A DNA stretch of 64,000 nucleotides from Enchytraeus crypticus (lineage: Eukaryota; Annelida; Clitellata; Enchytraeida; Enchytraeidae), in NCBI GenBank assembly GCA_905160935.1, contig CAJHZI010000517.1, forward strand, positions 1,056,001 to 1,120,000, read 5' to 3'. Below are positions 34,905 through 48,483 of the stretch, in pieces (the first letter of the stretch is position 1; each line of letters starts with the position of its first letter). The position numbers and the translations under genes are program-made. The notes under the pieces were generated by a model, which was not told the origin of the DNA, made no database searches, and saw nothing but the letters and a program-made list of their open reading frames with translations.

Positions 34905-35194
34905 AAATATAATAAATAATATATAATTTAGACCAAAGCTTTGCAAAATATGGCTTCTAAGGTGATTTTCCATTGCGTTCTTTAATTATTGTTTAGTCAA
35001 TTTACTGTTAGTCTTTTCTTAAATGATCCGGAAATAATAAGGCAAATTATTATTCATTTTTTCTCAGACTTTCTCAGCTAACCTAATTATTGCTACTTTA
35101 TTTATGGTATCAATACATATACGAAAGTATCACCACTATTGTTGTTTACTGTTGTTTTTGTTACTTTTTGTTGTTATTTATTGACTGCAAGAGG

Positions 35195-35523
35195 CAGGGG
35201 TGGACTGGCCTGGTGAGGGACTGAGGGATCCCTCAGTGGGCCCTCCTCACCCTGTGGACCCCATGGGCCCCCTGCAGCAAAAAAATTAAATGAAAACGAA
35301 AGAAAAATTTGAATTTGAACGGTAAAAATGTGAAATTTGACCACTTGAGATCAGGCTAAAACCGGCGAATAAATATTAGGAGCGGGAGGAGGAGTAGTGA
35401 AAGAATATAATATCACAACGTTGCCCAAATAACTACTGCATGAAATTACAGGTTCTGTTGTAATTTGATTCTTATTGTCGCAAAAATTTCCTCACTGGGC
35501 CTTTGGGAGCCAGTCCGCCACTG
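35195..35523. mobile_element. 329-bp hAT-type MITE with 8-bp target duplication
   Basis: Ends caggggtggactggc and gccagtccgccactg are inverted copies differing at a couple of positions. The element is flanked by the identical octamer gcaagagg at 35187-35194 and 35524-35531. An 8-bp duplication with CAG...CTG ends is characteristic of the hAT superfamily. No coding capacity. Confidence 0.85.
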
Positions 35524-35597
35524 GCAAGAGGTCCTTAAGAATCGTTGAAGCTGTTAGATTTAGACGTCTATACTGCATCTAAAATCATCTATGTTGG

Positions 35598-35716
35598 CCT
35601 ACCAGCAGAGTATAAGATTTTTACGGTTGACATTTTTATATGTGGAGACAAAATCTACCTACCAGCAGAGTATAAGATTTTTACGGTTGACATTTTTATA
35701 TGTGGAGACAAAATCT
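35598..35716 (+). repeat. Tandem duplication of a 60-bp unit
   Basis: Two almost identical 60-bp copies containing agcagagtataagatttttac. The open frame over it repeats itself for that reason. Confidence 0.95.
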
Positions 35717-35719
35717 AAG

Positions 35720-37620
35720 TTAATAACAAATAATGTAAAATTTGGGAAACTAATTGTAGAAAAATTTTCAGATTGAGTTTAATTCAGTGACCATTTGTTT
35801 CGAGGTGGTGCAACTAAAGGCTAAAGCTTCCACTGAAAATTCTCGTGTAAATCTGAAAGGGTCTTGTTTAGAGAAAATGTAGGGAAAATGGCTCGATTGA
35901 GGAAAATGAAATTAGCAAATATAGTAGTGCAACTTGTATCACTATCAAACAGCAATGACAGCGATATAAGTTGCAGGACTGCAACTGAGAGCAATCAAAG
36001 TGATAGGAATCTTAAAAGTGTTATAGGGAATTGCAGTGACTTTGGGTTTAAGGTTGTAATGGTTGATTACTGATGTTAGCAGGAAAAGCTTAGTGCTGAT
36101 TAGTTCCTTCAAGAACACAGATTAGTGTTTTTAAATATAAATATTTTGGACATATTAGGTAAAAGTATTATAAATATTGATACATGCATTAAATAGATTC
36201 ATTGATAAACCACTTTTTCAGTTTCGTCGTGATTTACTAGTTGCAGGTTCATAACGTGAATAAATTATGTGGTGGTAAGAAGGATGAACTGTAGAATCGT
36301 GCAACAGATATCAAGTTTCAGCCTCTCAGGTATTTGTAATAAATGTAAGAGGTGACAAGCCTCAATTTTCTTTGGTGGAGCATATTAGCAGCTACAACGA
36401 ACCGGAAATAGCGGAAGTCAATTATTATTAGTATAATAATAACAATCTGGGATTAACCACTTATTTGACCAAAGGCAATACTTTAAATTTAAGTAATTGT
36501 GTCTATCATGTAAACTTTAATATAGCCTACTTAGTTTTAAATATAGTGATGTCACTGATAGGTGGGCTACTGACTGTATTGAGTCTCAACCAGTTTTGTA
36601 TGATTAAAGCCAATTTTACTATTAGGCTTATTTATTTATTTCTCGAGCAAATCTATTAATTTTTATGCTATTGAATGGATGGCACAATATTTTGCTGTCC
36701 AGTGTCCAATCAACTCCGACCATATATTTTTATTTTTTATCAATTTAAAGTCTTGTTTGGTTAATTGGTTAAGGCAATGTCTTAATGATAAGATGACAAG
36801 TTGCATGGTAGATTCATGAGACTGCTGCTGATTCATAAGACAGACTGCTGGTAGTGAAGGTGAATTAAGCCAGATTCTCAACAGAAACTTTAAAAACCGC
36901 AGGGTACTGGAATTAAGATTGTTGTTAAATCTGCGCCAGCTGCATTTAGTACGCTATCAAAGGCAGGTTACCTTTATAGGTTACTAGCAATCATTGTATT
37001 AGACAATGATTACTACCAACCGTGGAAATTTAAGATGGGGGAAATGGCGGAAGACAAGAACAGCAACAAAGCAAGGAAAATCAGCGCCACATGCGATTAG
37101 TCATCCGCTTTCATCAGCTCCTTATGCCAAACCCTTATCTATATTCCCCTCGGAGTTTGCTGCATTGCTTTCTTCTCTTACTCAGGAGCGTTCATCCCCC
37201 CTTGAGTAACGACGCAAGCTTCCCCCCCACGATTCTGACAAGTCAAAAAATTAACTCGCAAATTCAGTCAAAATGTGTAAAATTCAATTAGGGCTACTGT
37301 GTGTAAGTTGTAATTCGTTTTAAAGTAGGCCTATTGTCAAACTACATAAAGATTAGAGAGTTGATTACTCAGAATAGTAACATAAATTAAGTAGCCCACA
37401 CAGAACGATCAACATCGAATGTGGCTGCTTACGAATTCGTGGTACAAATTGCTAATTTGCCGGATTAATTCTCTAATCTTTAGGAGATTTTATGTAGAGA
37501 AGCCGACGTACATTTTGTGGACTGAGAATATTTATGCATGGCTTCCTTCTCAATGGCTGGTTACGAATTGCTTGCAATTTTTCGAGATAAGCTTTAGCAG
37601 AAGGATCAAATTGGGTTAAA
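35720..37620. other. No recognisable gene or element
   Basis: Short frames at 35864-36073, 36465-36659 and 37006-37291 resemble nothing I know and lack convincing splice or start context. Confidence 0.4.
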
Positions 37621-37625
37621 AGTCT

Positions 37626-38060
37626 CTACAAGTTCAGAAACTTTCCATGACCACTGTCGTGACCGCGTACAGCAACCATTTCACCAGCCAGCCATTGCAG
37701 TGTCTTGATAGCCACAATAGCTGCATTTCGTCTTTCTATTACAAGTGCATTGCTTTGAATATTTTGTTGGTAGTCGATCTGCTTTCCGAATATCCAGAAC
37801 AACCTATTTCTTTCTGCTGTTCTGTGAATTCTAGTGGATTCATGTACACACAGATCTCTCGCAGCGGAGGACCAGTTGTTGATACCTGTAGAAATCCATG
37901 CTGTCGATTCTGTTGCTGCATGGTCCACCAAACAATATAAAGTGTAAGCAATACAGTCGGTCAGACCACTTGATGTACGAGAGCCATTTTCGCAGCTGAG
38001 TTGTCTACTGAGTTGTCTGGCAGAGTGCTGAAAAATACGAATGCAGGCAACTTCTTGCAT
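37626..38060 (-). pseudogene. hAT/ZMYM-like transposase fragment
   Basis: A 144-codon minus-strand frame. ISTGINNWSSAARDLCVHES followed by an IHRTAERN-like stretch resembles the zinc-finger (TTF/ZMYM1-type) region of hAT-related transposases (G..NW..A...F..HE.S..H..A). LQWLAGEMVAVRGHD resembles their next block (LARQG.ALRGHDE). The dimerisation and catalytic parts are not adjacent, so it is a remnant. An acidic ESSSEDDSDDIEDPAL stretch upstream at about 38160-38205 and an unassigned 61-codon frame at 38414-38599 may be its N-terminal remains; the 61-codon frame has no recognised domain. Confidence 0.55.
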
Positions 38061-39436
38061 TCGTCACTGTAAACTGAAATCCTTTGGATGGTTGGCATGG
38101 CATGTTTAGAAGCATTGCTATTGTGAACTTATCAATTCTTCGGCTTTATTATAGAGAGCAGGATCTTCAATGTCGTCGCTGTCGTCTTCAGAACTTGATT
38201 CCATTTGATAGCTGTTCGTAGAATTATGCGAATTATTTAACGGACGCTGCTACTGAAGCAAGATTTTTGTTGAAAAATCAACCTCAGTATCAACATAAAC
38301 CTGTGTTTGTACAAAAGACGAGCAAGATGGAGATTCATCTATTTGGAATGAAGAAGTCGAGCATGAGGATTCTTCAAGCATGTTGGAGGCTGCTACTTTA
38401 TCTTTGTTGTCTGCTAATTATGGCGTGACCAAACATCACCATGTTTGACTGCCCAGATTTCATATTGACAAGTCAATCCCCGCTTAATTTTGCAAGAATG
38501 TTTTGTGTAAAAATGGTTGATCCACTTATCACTTTGCACATAATTGCCGCGCGTGAGTTCTTTGCAGCGAAACTTGTAAATTCTTTCTCCTCCAGACATT
38601 ACAATATCTTGTTTACTTCAATTACGCTGCTTATATTTCTATTATATCTGACGAAGCTGAACTGTTATAGTTTACAATTTTTAGTAACAACATGAAATTT
38701 ATTGTTTATAGAAACTGGAATAAGCATAACAGGCAGTTTAAACTTTATTGTTGCATATTTGTGCAAACAAACATTACTGCTGCAAAAAGTTAAAACCATC
38801 ATTCATTCTTATTAGAAATCATCATTGTCCATTAAAGATGCCAGGCTAAAACTCCAGGAAATCTATCATTAACTTTAGAAACTAAAACCTAAATAGGCCT
38901 ACCACTGTACAGTGTACATGTTTCGCTATAATCTAGGCTACTATAACATCAATAAATTGAACTCTACAGTTCAATTTATTCTAATAATATAGTATTATAA
39001 AAATTTATTATAATAATATAATATTATAATAATTTAGTACAATGCAAGCCGAGGCCTACATTACAATTTTATAAAAGGCTAAACTTTTCTCTTTTTACCT
39101 GAAAGTCAGAGTTTTCCAACTAACAGACAACTATATGTATGCAAATCTTAATTAGATCTATTTATTGTCCTCCTTGTACATATACTTCATTGGTACAACT
39201 TCGATTATGACCCTTAAATTAAGGTACAAGCACATGTACACTACATGTAGGCCCTATATATTTACTGGCAGAGTATTACTGCCTGAGTTAGCTAGCGTGT
39301 GAGATCACCGAGACGCGTGCTAAGATATGATTCGTGCAGAATTTAATTTTCTATTTTTCCCCTTCCCCCCTTATTTTTAAAGTTCCGTACCTCTTTCCAC
39401 TTCCCCCAAATTTTTCCAACGACGCAAGCTGCGTCG

Positions 39437-40330
39437 TTGTTAACATTGCGTGGACGCCCCTGCTCTTACTTCGTCGAAATCTGTCGATACATCGCTGGGG
39501 ATCGAAGCATTCATGTTGACCAACCATTACATCAAACTACCACGCATTTCAATAGTCTAAATAAATCCTGCAATGCTGTACAAAACGTAAGCATTGCCAC
39601 ACACTCGGATAACCACACCCTAGATCTAGTCATTACCCCCTCTGTGTCAGCTCTTGATCCTACAAGTATTGACACTCAATCTCATTCTCCACCCGGTCAT
39701 TTCCCCGTCACTTGCTAATTCAACCACATGAAATCTAAAACCGTTCCTAACACCACCACGATAGCATATCGAAGAGTAAATTGTATCTATAGGAATCAAT
39801 TTTGTTCCGACCTCGAAAACTGGACTCTCATCAAATCACATTCCCTTGATCTCAATGAACTTGTACTACACTAACAACAGTACAAATCCGTCATTTCTGG
39901 TTTGACAAACATGTACGCACCTTTAACTATAACAAGATTGTTAGGAATTCTAATCCTTGGTTTACTCCTGAACTGGCTAATGTCGTAGAGCTGACAGGAA
40001 GTGGAGCCAAACCCATGCTGTAGTATGGAAAACCACCTCAAATTTACGATACAAGCTGAATCGCTCCGCCAAAGCATCTGCCAAACAACGATACTACTCC
40101 TCCATCATAGCAATGCAGTAGATTCCTTGAACTAAGCGATCAGTTTACACAGGTCACCCGGCCTCTCCACTTTTTGCTTCACTTCCTGTTGAAGCATATT
40201 CCAAACAATTTTTCTTGCCTTCTTTCACAAAATTAATCGACACAGGTTGTCAATCGTTCTTGCCTCAAAATAATATTAAGCCTATTCACTCAACCAACCA
40301 AATACACCCATGAGCAGATCAATAGCTTTA
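39437..40330 (+). pseudogene. LINE endonuclease and linker relic (L2/jockey-like)
   Basis: Encodes the end of an apurinic-type endonuclease: IHVDQPLHQTTTHFNSLN, then THSDNHTLDLVITPS and SPPGHFPVTC (GD.N.H.D, HTLDLV and DH.P patterns). The linker follows in shifting frames, with NMYAPLTITR and the NRSAKASAKQRYYSSIIAMQ stretch. No reverse transcriptase follows. 38600-39436 shows nothing recognisable except an AT-rich palindromic patch near 38960-39040. Confidence 0.75.
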
Positions 40331-40349
40331 CACCTGTCATCACATATGA

Positions 40350-41070
40350 ATCTTGGGCTCAAAATTTGTTCACTACTGCGCTTGACTTATAGAGTGAGTG
40401 TATCCCTGTATCTTTCCTCCCCCACTCACACCCATACTAAAGTAAGAGGAAAACTTAAAATGCCTAATATCCTACATTTGCTTTGGTAAAAAAGTAGGTT
40501 AATTTTTCATCTCTGAAGAAACTCAGCGAATCTGGGCGAATTGCAAAAGTGAAGTAATTTTGGCGCTAGGTAGGAGGCTTAAGTCCCACCCAGCCAAGAC
40601 TGTTTGCACAATAGCTCCGGGGCAGAGTTCACATTTTTTACTTACACCCCTTTTTCCTCTTAGACATACGCACAGTGGTTAAAGTGAAACTTGAGTGCTA
40701 TAGTGAACCGGTCAACATTTTTCGGGCCCACTTTCAATACACAGGGCTCCTATTATACCAAATAAGTGCACCTGGTCCCATCTTGTCCCAAGCATATTTG
40801 AAAAAATTTGTGCTAGCGAAACTAAGTTCCCTCTCGTACCCCCCCCCCCTAACTACTGCCCTTACAAACATATTTACGCATGGAAATTGTCATAGAAACA
40901 ACTAAAATATAGTTTAACATTTTTTATTAGCGGGCCTAAGGGGGCGCCTGGGCCCCCTGGATCCACCACCGCATATTTACACAGAAATTGTATAGAAAAA
41001 TAAAAATATAGTTTAAATTTTTCGGCGGACCTAAGGGGGGACCCTTGGGCCCAATGGATCCGCCACTGGT
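40350..41070 (+). repeat. Dispersed repeats, including a tandem pair with hAT-like end
   Basis: 40350-40530 matches 12195-12385. 40895-41066 holds two degenerate copies of a unit with aaaatatagttta, cctaaggggg and ggatccrccac. The last ends in ggatccgccactgg, the inverse of the terminus at 12075. Confidence 0.6.
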
Positions 41071-41339
41071 TGTCCATGCAAGCGCTGCTTCCAGCATACT
41101 ACTCCTCGTTCGGATCTGGAATTCTCTTCATCCACTTTGCGCACCCCTCAATTCCTGATCAGCCTTCGAGTCTTTATGGACAATTTCATAAGCTATTGCT
41201 AGCTTTTCTCTTTGTACAGGAACTGATCGAGACATTTTGGGGCCCACACTCTGCTAATTGGATGAGATTTGGTACCATAGTGCTCGATGTTGTCGTGGAC
41301 AACCGCAGCATTGTGGATGTTGTTGTTGATATTTATTAA

Positions 41340-42995
41340 TCATACAAGGAGAAAAAAATAATATTGGAAACCTTGACTAGTGGCGTACATAATCATAAAG
41401 GAGGAGAGATATGAGAAATACTAATTACACATAATTGTACTATACTTATACATAATTACACTATAATTTTTATATTTGCACATAATTATACAATAACGAG
41501 TATAATTTCACACAATATAGAGAATAAAATATTTTAACAACTTCAAAGTTCCATAATTTAAATAAAATTTAATCCCCATCTCTGTTTTCAAACCATTTAT
41601 CGTTAATATTTTAATCTTTTGAAGTAAGCAATGTGTAGAACATGCCATATTGTGCAAAATTGTATTATTTTTGTATAATATATAATTATGGATAATAATT
41701 GTATAATTATGCGTAAGTAGAGTATTATTAGTATTAATAACGCATATTTAGAAATTCTCATGTGTTTCATCCTTTATGATTATGTACAAAAATAGTGGAA
41801 CTGGAGCAGATGTTTACTATGATCAGCTGTGTGTAGTAGGCAAGTTGAGTGAAAATATGTATTTAATTTGTTCCTTATACTCAACTATAATAAGAGAATG
41901 ATAGGCGTTTGACAGATACGAAAGAAAGATTGTAATGAAATAAGATGTTTCGTAAGTATTCGATACAGGACGACTGTATTTAAAGCTCTGATGTCGAGTG
42001 TCTTGAAATATCTTATGACTGAGTGTCACGCCTAAACTTAAGATCATGAGTTACCGTATATAACTGAATAATAGATTGATGGATCATAGACGTAAGGTTA
42101 ATAATATACTCTGATAACTAAAATATTACCGCTAATATACTTAATATTGTATGTATTTATTAACTGAATGGTCAATCAATTCTATAAAATTCGCAAGCTA
42201 AGTTGTTTCTTTGAAAACTGGGACATATTCATAATTAATATTGTTAATATTGCTTTAGTCAAATAATGTTTATTAGAGATTAAAAAAAAGATAATAAAAA
42301 ATTCTTGATATTACAAGAATTCAAAATATTTTTTAAATTCTTGTTATTAGTTAAAATGTCTAAATTTCTTTGTATTGTATTAGTCAATTATTTTAATTTG
42401 TTTCTTTATCTAAGATATATGTGACTATATTTATTGAAAAACTAATGTCTCATAAAAGGTCTTTTATACCTTTTATGAGACTTGTAGCTAACAGTTGTTC
42501 TATTCTTCAGTATCCTTCAACATCCAAACATTGAGACTCTGTGACACGTGCAGTATGTCTTTTAAGTATAATTTGATATTAGCTGGGATATATTTAGATT
42601 AGCTTGTGTCAAATACTGAAGTGCATTTGTAAATTTTTTGGAAAGTGCATTTTAATTTTTTTTAAAGAAATAGGGCAGGATTAGCGTAAGGCTAAGGGAG
42701 TAAAGCTGTTAGATATTCTTTAAATTCTGTTTGGCTTCTTTATTTTCTAGAGTGTATTAAGTTTCTGGGTATATATTTACTGGTTCCCTCTGTGTATGTT
42801 CAGCCTATTGGCAGTTCCGAGGTATATATTACCTTTACTAGCCTACTTTCACGCTCCATAAAATGAAGTCATACATCAATTTAATCCTCTTAACAAAAGG
42901 CTGTACCTTATTCACACCTTATGTAGCCAATAACGTAGGGAAAATGGGGCTTTTTTATGAGACTTGTAGTAATAGCTCTTTAGTTATTCTATTAT
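41340..42995. other. AT-rich stretch with a short palindrome
   Basis: No gene recognised. A perfect inverted repeat gtctcataaaaggt / accttttatgagac spans 42447-42481. A piece of the CT-linked element runs 42795-42955 (aaaggctgtaccttattcac, ttatgtagccaataacg). Confidence 0.55.
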
Positions 42996-42999
42996 ATTC

Positions 43000-43128
43000 G
43001 CCAGTGGCGAAGTTGATAAGACACTCGACCGCAGATTAGTATGTGCTGGGTTCAAATCCTAGACTCACCCGTCACTGACATCACTTTCGAGTGAGGAAAC
43101 TGATGTTAACCTTAGCTATAGCTTTACT
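43000..43128 (+). mobile_element. SINE-A copy 6
   Basis: Full head and body: ccagtggcgaagttgataag, then ggttcaaatcctagactc (box B), then gaggaaactgatgttaacc. Confidence 0.85.
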
Positions 43129-43389
43129 TTTATTCTGCAGTATCTTTCTACAACTAAGCATTGAGACTCAGTGACACATGCTGTATATCTTAACTATAAT
43201 TTGTAGATGAATAAAAAATTACGCTGTTTATGTACATCGATCACTCTCAATGCACATTGAAATTAAGTAATCCTAGATTGTATAACATAATTATGATTAT
43301 GGTATAAATTGATATTTCCTGCTGATCTTTGAGAATTGCTTTTGTTTCATGTATGATTCATAATTAAAATTAATCTTTTATCTCGCAAT

Positions 43390-43600
43390 TCTGCTTCAAT
43401 TTCTCATAGTCTTTAACTTCTTCACCCAGTTTACCTTGTCAAAAGCCTTCTCAAAGTCCACAAAGCCTATAAAAACCTAATTTCTGTGGACAAAACTGCA
43501 TTTACATGTGGCTTGCACTACCTCTGAAGCTTCTCCTGTTCTACAATCTTCTCTAAATCTAAGTTGTGATTATTTAACACACCTACACCTACCCTTTACT
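43390..43600 (-). pseudogene. LINE reverse-transcriptase fragment
   Basis: Minus strand encodes FIGFVDFEKAFDKVNWVKKL, the catalytic FVDFEKAFD block of a LINE reverse transcriptase, preceded by a short broken stretch. Nothing else of the element is adjacent. Confidence 0.8.
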
Positions 43601-44079
43601 GTTACTCTCCCTTTGATTGAATGCATTAGTTTATTGTTTTAATGAGATTTTTGACGCATGCAATACTAAGCTCAGCTTTCTGTAGCCTGAACATTCTGCT
43701 GCACTTTCTTTTTCTATGGAAATTGTAGTATAATTGCTGATCTCGTAGAATCTGCTGACCGTCTCTCTCTTTCTCTCTCTCTAGTGTTCTGCCAAGGTAA
43801 ATCAATATCTATTAGTGGGAATAGCCCTGCTAATGTAAAACTAATGAGCTGCACTTAAGGGACTCATGCCATCACTGACAAGGACAAGTAAAAGTGGATT
43901 GTATAATCAGTATTTTTCAATTATTCAGTTTTTAAGATGCAATGAATATTGGCAGCGAAACTATAGATTTCATTTCATCGAGTATAGAGTTCCAAAAGTT
44001 AGTACCTCTAATTCTTCAATCAATCAATAAGAATTTAACTTCCGGTTCCTCGCCACAAAGCTATGCTAGGGATGTCTCT

Positions 44080-44255
44080 TGCAGACTCTGCAACTTCATA
44101 CTGTCGGAGCAGAAAAGATGAAGGAGTGTCTGCTCATGGCAGATTTAATGTTTAATACAGTAAGAAGGTTTTTACTAGAAGAGCCAAGGCTATGGATGGG
44201 TTGATAGATTGATAAAAGGTCAGATAGATAGGATGGTTTACCATAATTTCAACCT
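44080..44255 (-). repeat. Inverted copy of part of the long repeat
   Basis: Reverse complement of about 30170-30315, from accatcctatctatct through ggtttttac to the tgctccgacattg region. A third copy of a small piece of the long repeat, joined as in copy 2. Confidence 0.8.
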
Positions 44256-45004
44256 TTGAAAGCCAAGGAAACCTTCTTGAGTTTTATTCATTTGGAGACT
44301 GGAAGCCAGTGCAATTGACTACATTGTGCAGTTTGCACTGAAATTAAGTGCAATTTTGTAAAAAGAGAAGTTAGATTTGAATATTTGTACACTACCGACG
44401 ACTCGAGAAAGAGCACTTGTACGTGTTGGAGATGAATTAGAGAGGTTTTCAGTAGATTGTTCAGCAGGGAGTTGCGATAACTAAGTAAACATTTCTTGAG
44501 CATTTAAGAAAGGCATTTTAGAAAAGCATCAACGGACATTTAAGAAAAGCATTCTTTTGTTCTTAAACATATTTCTTGAAGAAAAGCTTCAGTACCCAGG
44601 ATTGACAAATCAGACTTGTAATTTTCAAGACCTGGTGTTGGTCTCGAGGCTGCTTAGATCGGGTTTGGCGATCTTGGCCTCTATGGTTCCGCTCTTGGCC
44701 TAGGGCGATTGGTCTGGGGTATTGTAGAGACTACTATGTATTACTTTGACTGTTTTCAAATAGTTGTAAATGGACTTATAGGAATTATACATGTAGTACA
44801 ATGATGTGTTTAATGTATTTTTCTTGCTCATCGAGGCTACAGTACATGAAAATGAAATCAGGTGGGTGTGAGGTACTGTCTGAGGTATATCTTGCTTGTG
44901 CTGTAAAGCACTTTAAAAACGTCAAAGTTAACTGATCGATCACTACTGTACACATAAGGACTACTTTTATTAGATAAGTATATATTTTATAATATTGTTG
45001 GTGT

Positions 45005-45100
45005 TACCATGGGCCTTCTCTATGGAATGCCTTGCCTGCTCAAATTAAAGAATGTGCTAATTTTAGTGATTTTAAAATTTATGTAAAGTTCTGATATCTC
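45005..45100 (+). pseudogene. LINE ORF2 C-terminal relic
   Basis: Encodes YHGPSLWNALPAQIKECANF then SDFKIYVKF and a stop, the terminal LWN.LP signature. A 3'-untranslated-like AT-rich stretch follows to about 45390. Confidence 0.75.
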
Positions 45101-45389
45101 AATAACTTTACATAAATCTCCTTTTTGTTTTGAACCTTAATATAATTTTCTGAATTTATCGTTGATTAATTTTTTAACCGTAATTTGTTAACATAAACAT
45201 TGAAGTTCCTAATTAATTAAATATATTTCTCAATTATTTAGTATATATGATTTAAATGCTAAGCTGTTGGTGTCCTACGATAGCCTTAAGGCTCCTTAGG
45301 AAGCCGCAAACCATTGTTCACTCTTGCAGTTTATCGTTTATTGTTGTGTTGTTTTGTAAAGTGTGATGGTTTGAAATAATAATTAAGCC

Positions 45390-48300
45390 TCTTTTTCCCC
45401 ATGACCATATCGGAAGTAAAGTCAGTGAACTAAGCAGTGAGATTTTGATATCCACATAAGATTAATTAACTGACGGCTTTAAAGAAAGATATCATGTATT
45501 TTATGCCTGATAGACAATGTGTTTGTAATATCTACATATTTACATTTTCATGATCTCCCCCGCACTCTCTCTAAATCCTGAATGATCGATTTTTAATCAA
45601 TCTCTGTAAATAATCTTCAGAAATATAAAGGATCAGGGATCCAAACACATATTGTGTGTTTGTGTGTTTTTGTTCTCATTTGGCCTATTATTATTATATG
45701 TAGTTGTGGTTTTAGAAATCGTTGAAAATAAATATTTATGAAATCTAATAATTTATCACTATTTCCGCTATTATAAATTTCCCTTAAAGCTTCTATTCTG
45801 TTCTGAATGCCATAATTGCAATTTCTATTAGATTTCAGTTTTAAAAATAATTTCTGTTCTTAATTCCTTTTCCTTTCCTGTTTGATCAATAGTTTCCATT
45901 CTAATTTCTGTTTCCATTAAGAGTAACTGAAATGTCACTTCTTCTTTGCATAATTTCTCTTATCTTTAGGTGTCACCCTTCTATTAATGTTATGAATTCA
46001 GTTGTCACGTCACATCAAATCCAGGCTGCTTTCTCTTCCTTTATAGCCCATATCTACTATTCGGTTTGTCTTTGCGCAAATTGTGATTTTTCTCCGACTC
46101 TTAAGAGGACTGGTGGAGAATATCTTGGATAAGAGAATTATAAATACGCGTGGATATGATTGTGTAGAACACTTGTAGTTGACAGTTTGCAGTGTGAGTG
46201 CAGTGACTGAGGGCTTTGATGACAAGTTAAGTGCTGCTACATACACTCTGCATACACTGAGGTCTACGCCGGGAGAAGAGAAGGGATAAGTTATTTACCG
46301 ATTTCTGTGACTTCAAAAAATATACATTGAATATTTTGTCTTTTAGGGCATAATGGAGGCTTTGAGAGCAGAAGTTGTGCAGTATCCTCAAAAACTGAAC
46401 TGAAATGTTTCCTCGCCCCCAGATTATATTCTGACGAAATACACGTGCCTTGATTGATAAGCTATCAAGAAAGCCTGTGACCACTAACACATGCTTCTCT
46501 GTAAGAATTACAGTTTTTCTTCTAGTGCAGTGTTTCTGTTCAAGACAGTATGCTCAGAACAAGGAGTAGTGGTAGTGTAGGTTATATTACTGTTAAGAGA
46601 TATTAGAGGTCTGCACTCTGCACCACAAGTGTTAAACTGCAGCTCAGTTTACTTTTCTCAGGCCTAGGCTCATTCGATTGATTTATCGAACCATACTGTT
46701 TGATTCATTAATTGAATCTAAAACCTTTTATATCTATTGCAGTATTATTAGGGTATTATATTGGCTCTTTTCAGACATAAGTGGTCATATAGTTCAATTC
46801 AATACTTGAAATATATTAATTCTTTAATTATTATTTAATACTTTAAACATTAACAATACTTAATATTAGTAGTTAATAAGTAATACTTGATTAATAATTT
46901 AACATACTTATTGTTTATGAATAGTTTAGTTTAATTAATGGTGAATAAATGAATGAATTGATGAATAGATGGATGGATGAAAGGAATGGATGATGAATGG
47001 ATGAATGAATGAATGATTGAATTAATGATGAATGAATGAATGAAATAATTAATAAAAATAATGAATAGTGTAATTAACTACTAGCAGTAAAAATGTACAG
47101 TCTAAATGATAATATTAGTAACACCTTCTAGGGATAATGCGCTAGGTGTTGGGCGTTAATGTTGTCACCTGGCGATGATGTCAGTTATGATCCTAACCGG
47201 GTACTGAATAGACCCCATCTCTATGTGATATTCAACGTGGAAAGTTTCCGTGTAATGGCTTTTGTAGTACTTATTTAAATTTCATGTACATACGAGTAAA
47301 ATTATTGATATGCTACTGCACTTTTTATAAGACTTCGTGGCTGTAGTGAAGTTACGGCTGTGAGGGTGAGATACGTTTAGAAATTTAGACTTCTTCTCTA
47401 TCGTAAACGATAGCTGGACGGCTAAGTTCAGCGTGTTCGATGTTGTTCTAAATTATTTCAGGACGAGATAGAAGAGTTTTTAGAAATGATAGTTAATTCC
47501 TACTAACCAATGTTTATAATCTAATGGCGAAAAGCTAATGTTAACGTCAGTTTCCTCACTCGAAAGCGATGTCAGTGACAGGCGAGCCCAAGCTGGTAAT
47601 GTTGAATGTAAATGTGATGACTGTTGAATACTGCAGTGACAGACACAGCTGTTATATGTAATTAGTTTTTACCGATATAATTAGTTTCGTAATTGGATAG
47701 GTTGTGTGGCAAAGAGTTTACAAACGGTGTAGCTTAGCGCAATGTTCATATTAACAATGTCCCCTTCTTATGTTTACATAGTATTGCCTGTACTCTTTCT
47801 GTAGTGATATCTTTTAGATTTTGAGATTTCTTCACTTTGTATAAACCGAGAATTATAGTTTTAATAATTTTAGAAAACTTTCACAATTTTTCTTTGGCTA
47901 ATACACACCTCATGGATTCCAGTATAGTTTTGGTTTGTAGTTCTAAGTATATTTGCAACTCTTAATCTATATCTATAGTGATGATATTTTAAATTGCTGG
48001 TTCAACTGATAGTAATTTAAACATCAGTAATAATTATTCTATGCTGCCTTTACCATGTATTAGTAAAACCCATAACGTGGGAAGTTTTATTTCTTAGGTG
48101 ATTTCTCATTGCCTTCACTTTATTTAGTCTGGTAATCACATCTTTCAACAGGCTCAGTATGCGGTTTGTCTGTTCTACAGTGACTATGACTAAATCATTA
48201 AATTTATCCATATGATGTGTTCATTAAAATATTTTAAGTAGTAATTTAATGTGAAAGTAATTAATTCTTTTCAGATAAATTATTTAGAATGATCAATTAA

Positions 48301-48483
48301 ATGAATAACTAAATTTCTACAATATATGACATTCCATTTTATTAACATCTTTTCACTAGGATTTTAAGAAAATTAGATTTGTTACCTAAGAATATTGGGA
48401 GTATTAGCTTATTTATGAAGTCAGTTTGATAGGAATCTTAGTCGTATCATCATATTCATCATATCTACTTACCTTCAGTCAAC
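45390..48483. other. Upstream region of the ATP7 gene; mostly featureless
   Basis: Contains a degenerate (GAAT)n tract at about 46945-47045 and a partial minus-strand SINE-A (47529-47592). Open frames at 45932-46132, 46010-46246 and 46227-46490 resemble nothing known. No TATA box or other promoter can be supported, and any 5' untranslated exon of ATP7 is unseen. Confidence 0.5.
47529..47592 (-). mobile_element. SINE-A copy 7 (partial)
   Basis: ttaacgtcagtttcctcact, then gatgtcagtgacaggcgagc; the tRNA-like head is missing. Confidence 0.75.

Noticed and set aside
39437-39718. A 93-codon host gene
   Set aside because: The HTLDLVI and HFPV motifs identify it as a LINE endonuclease remnant.
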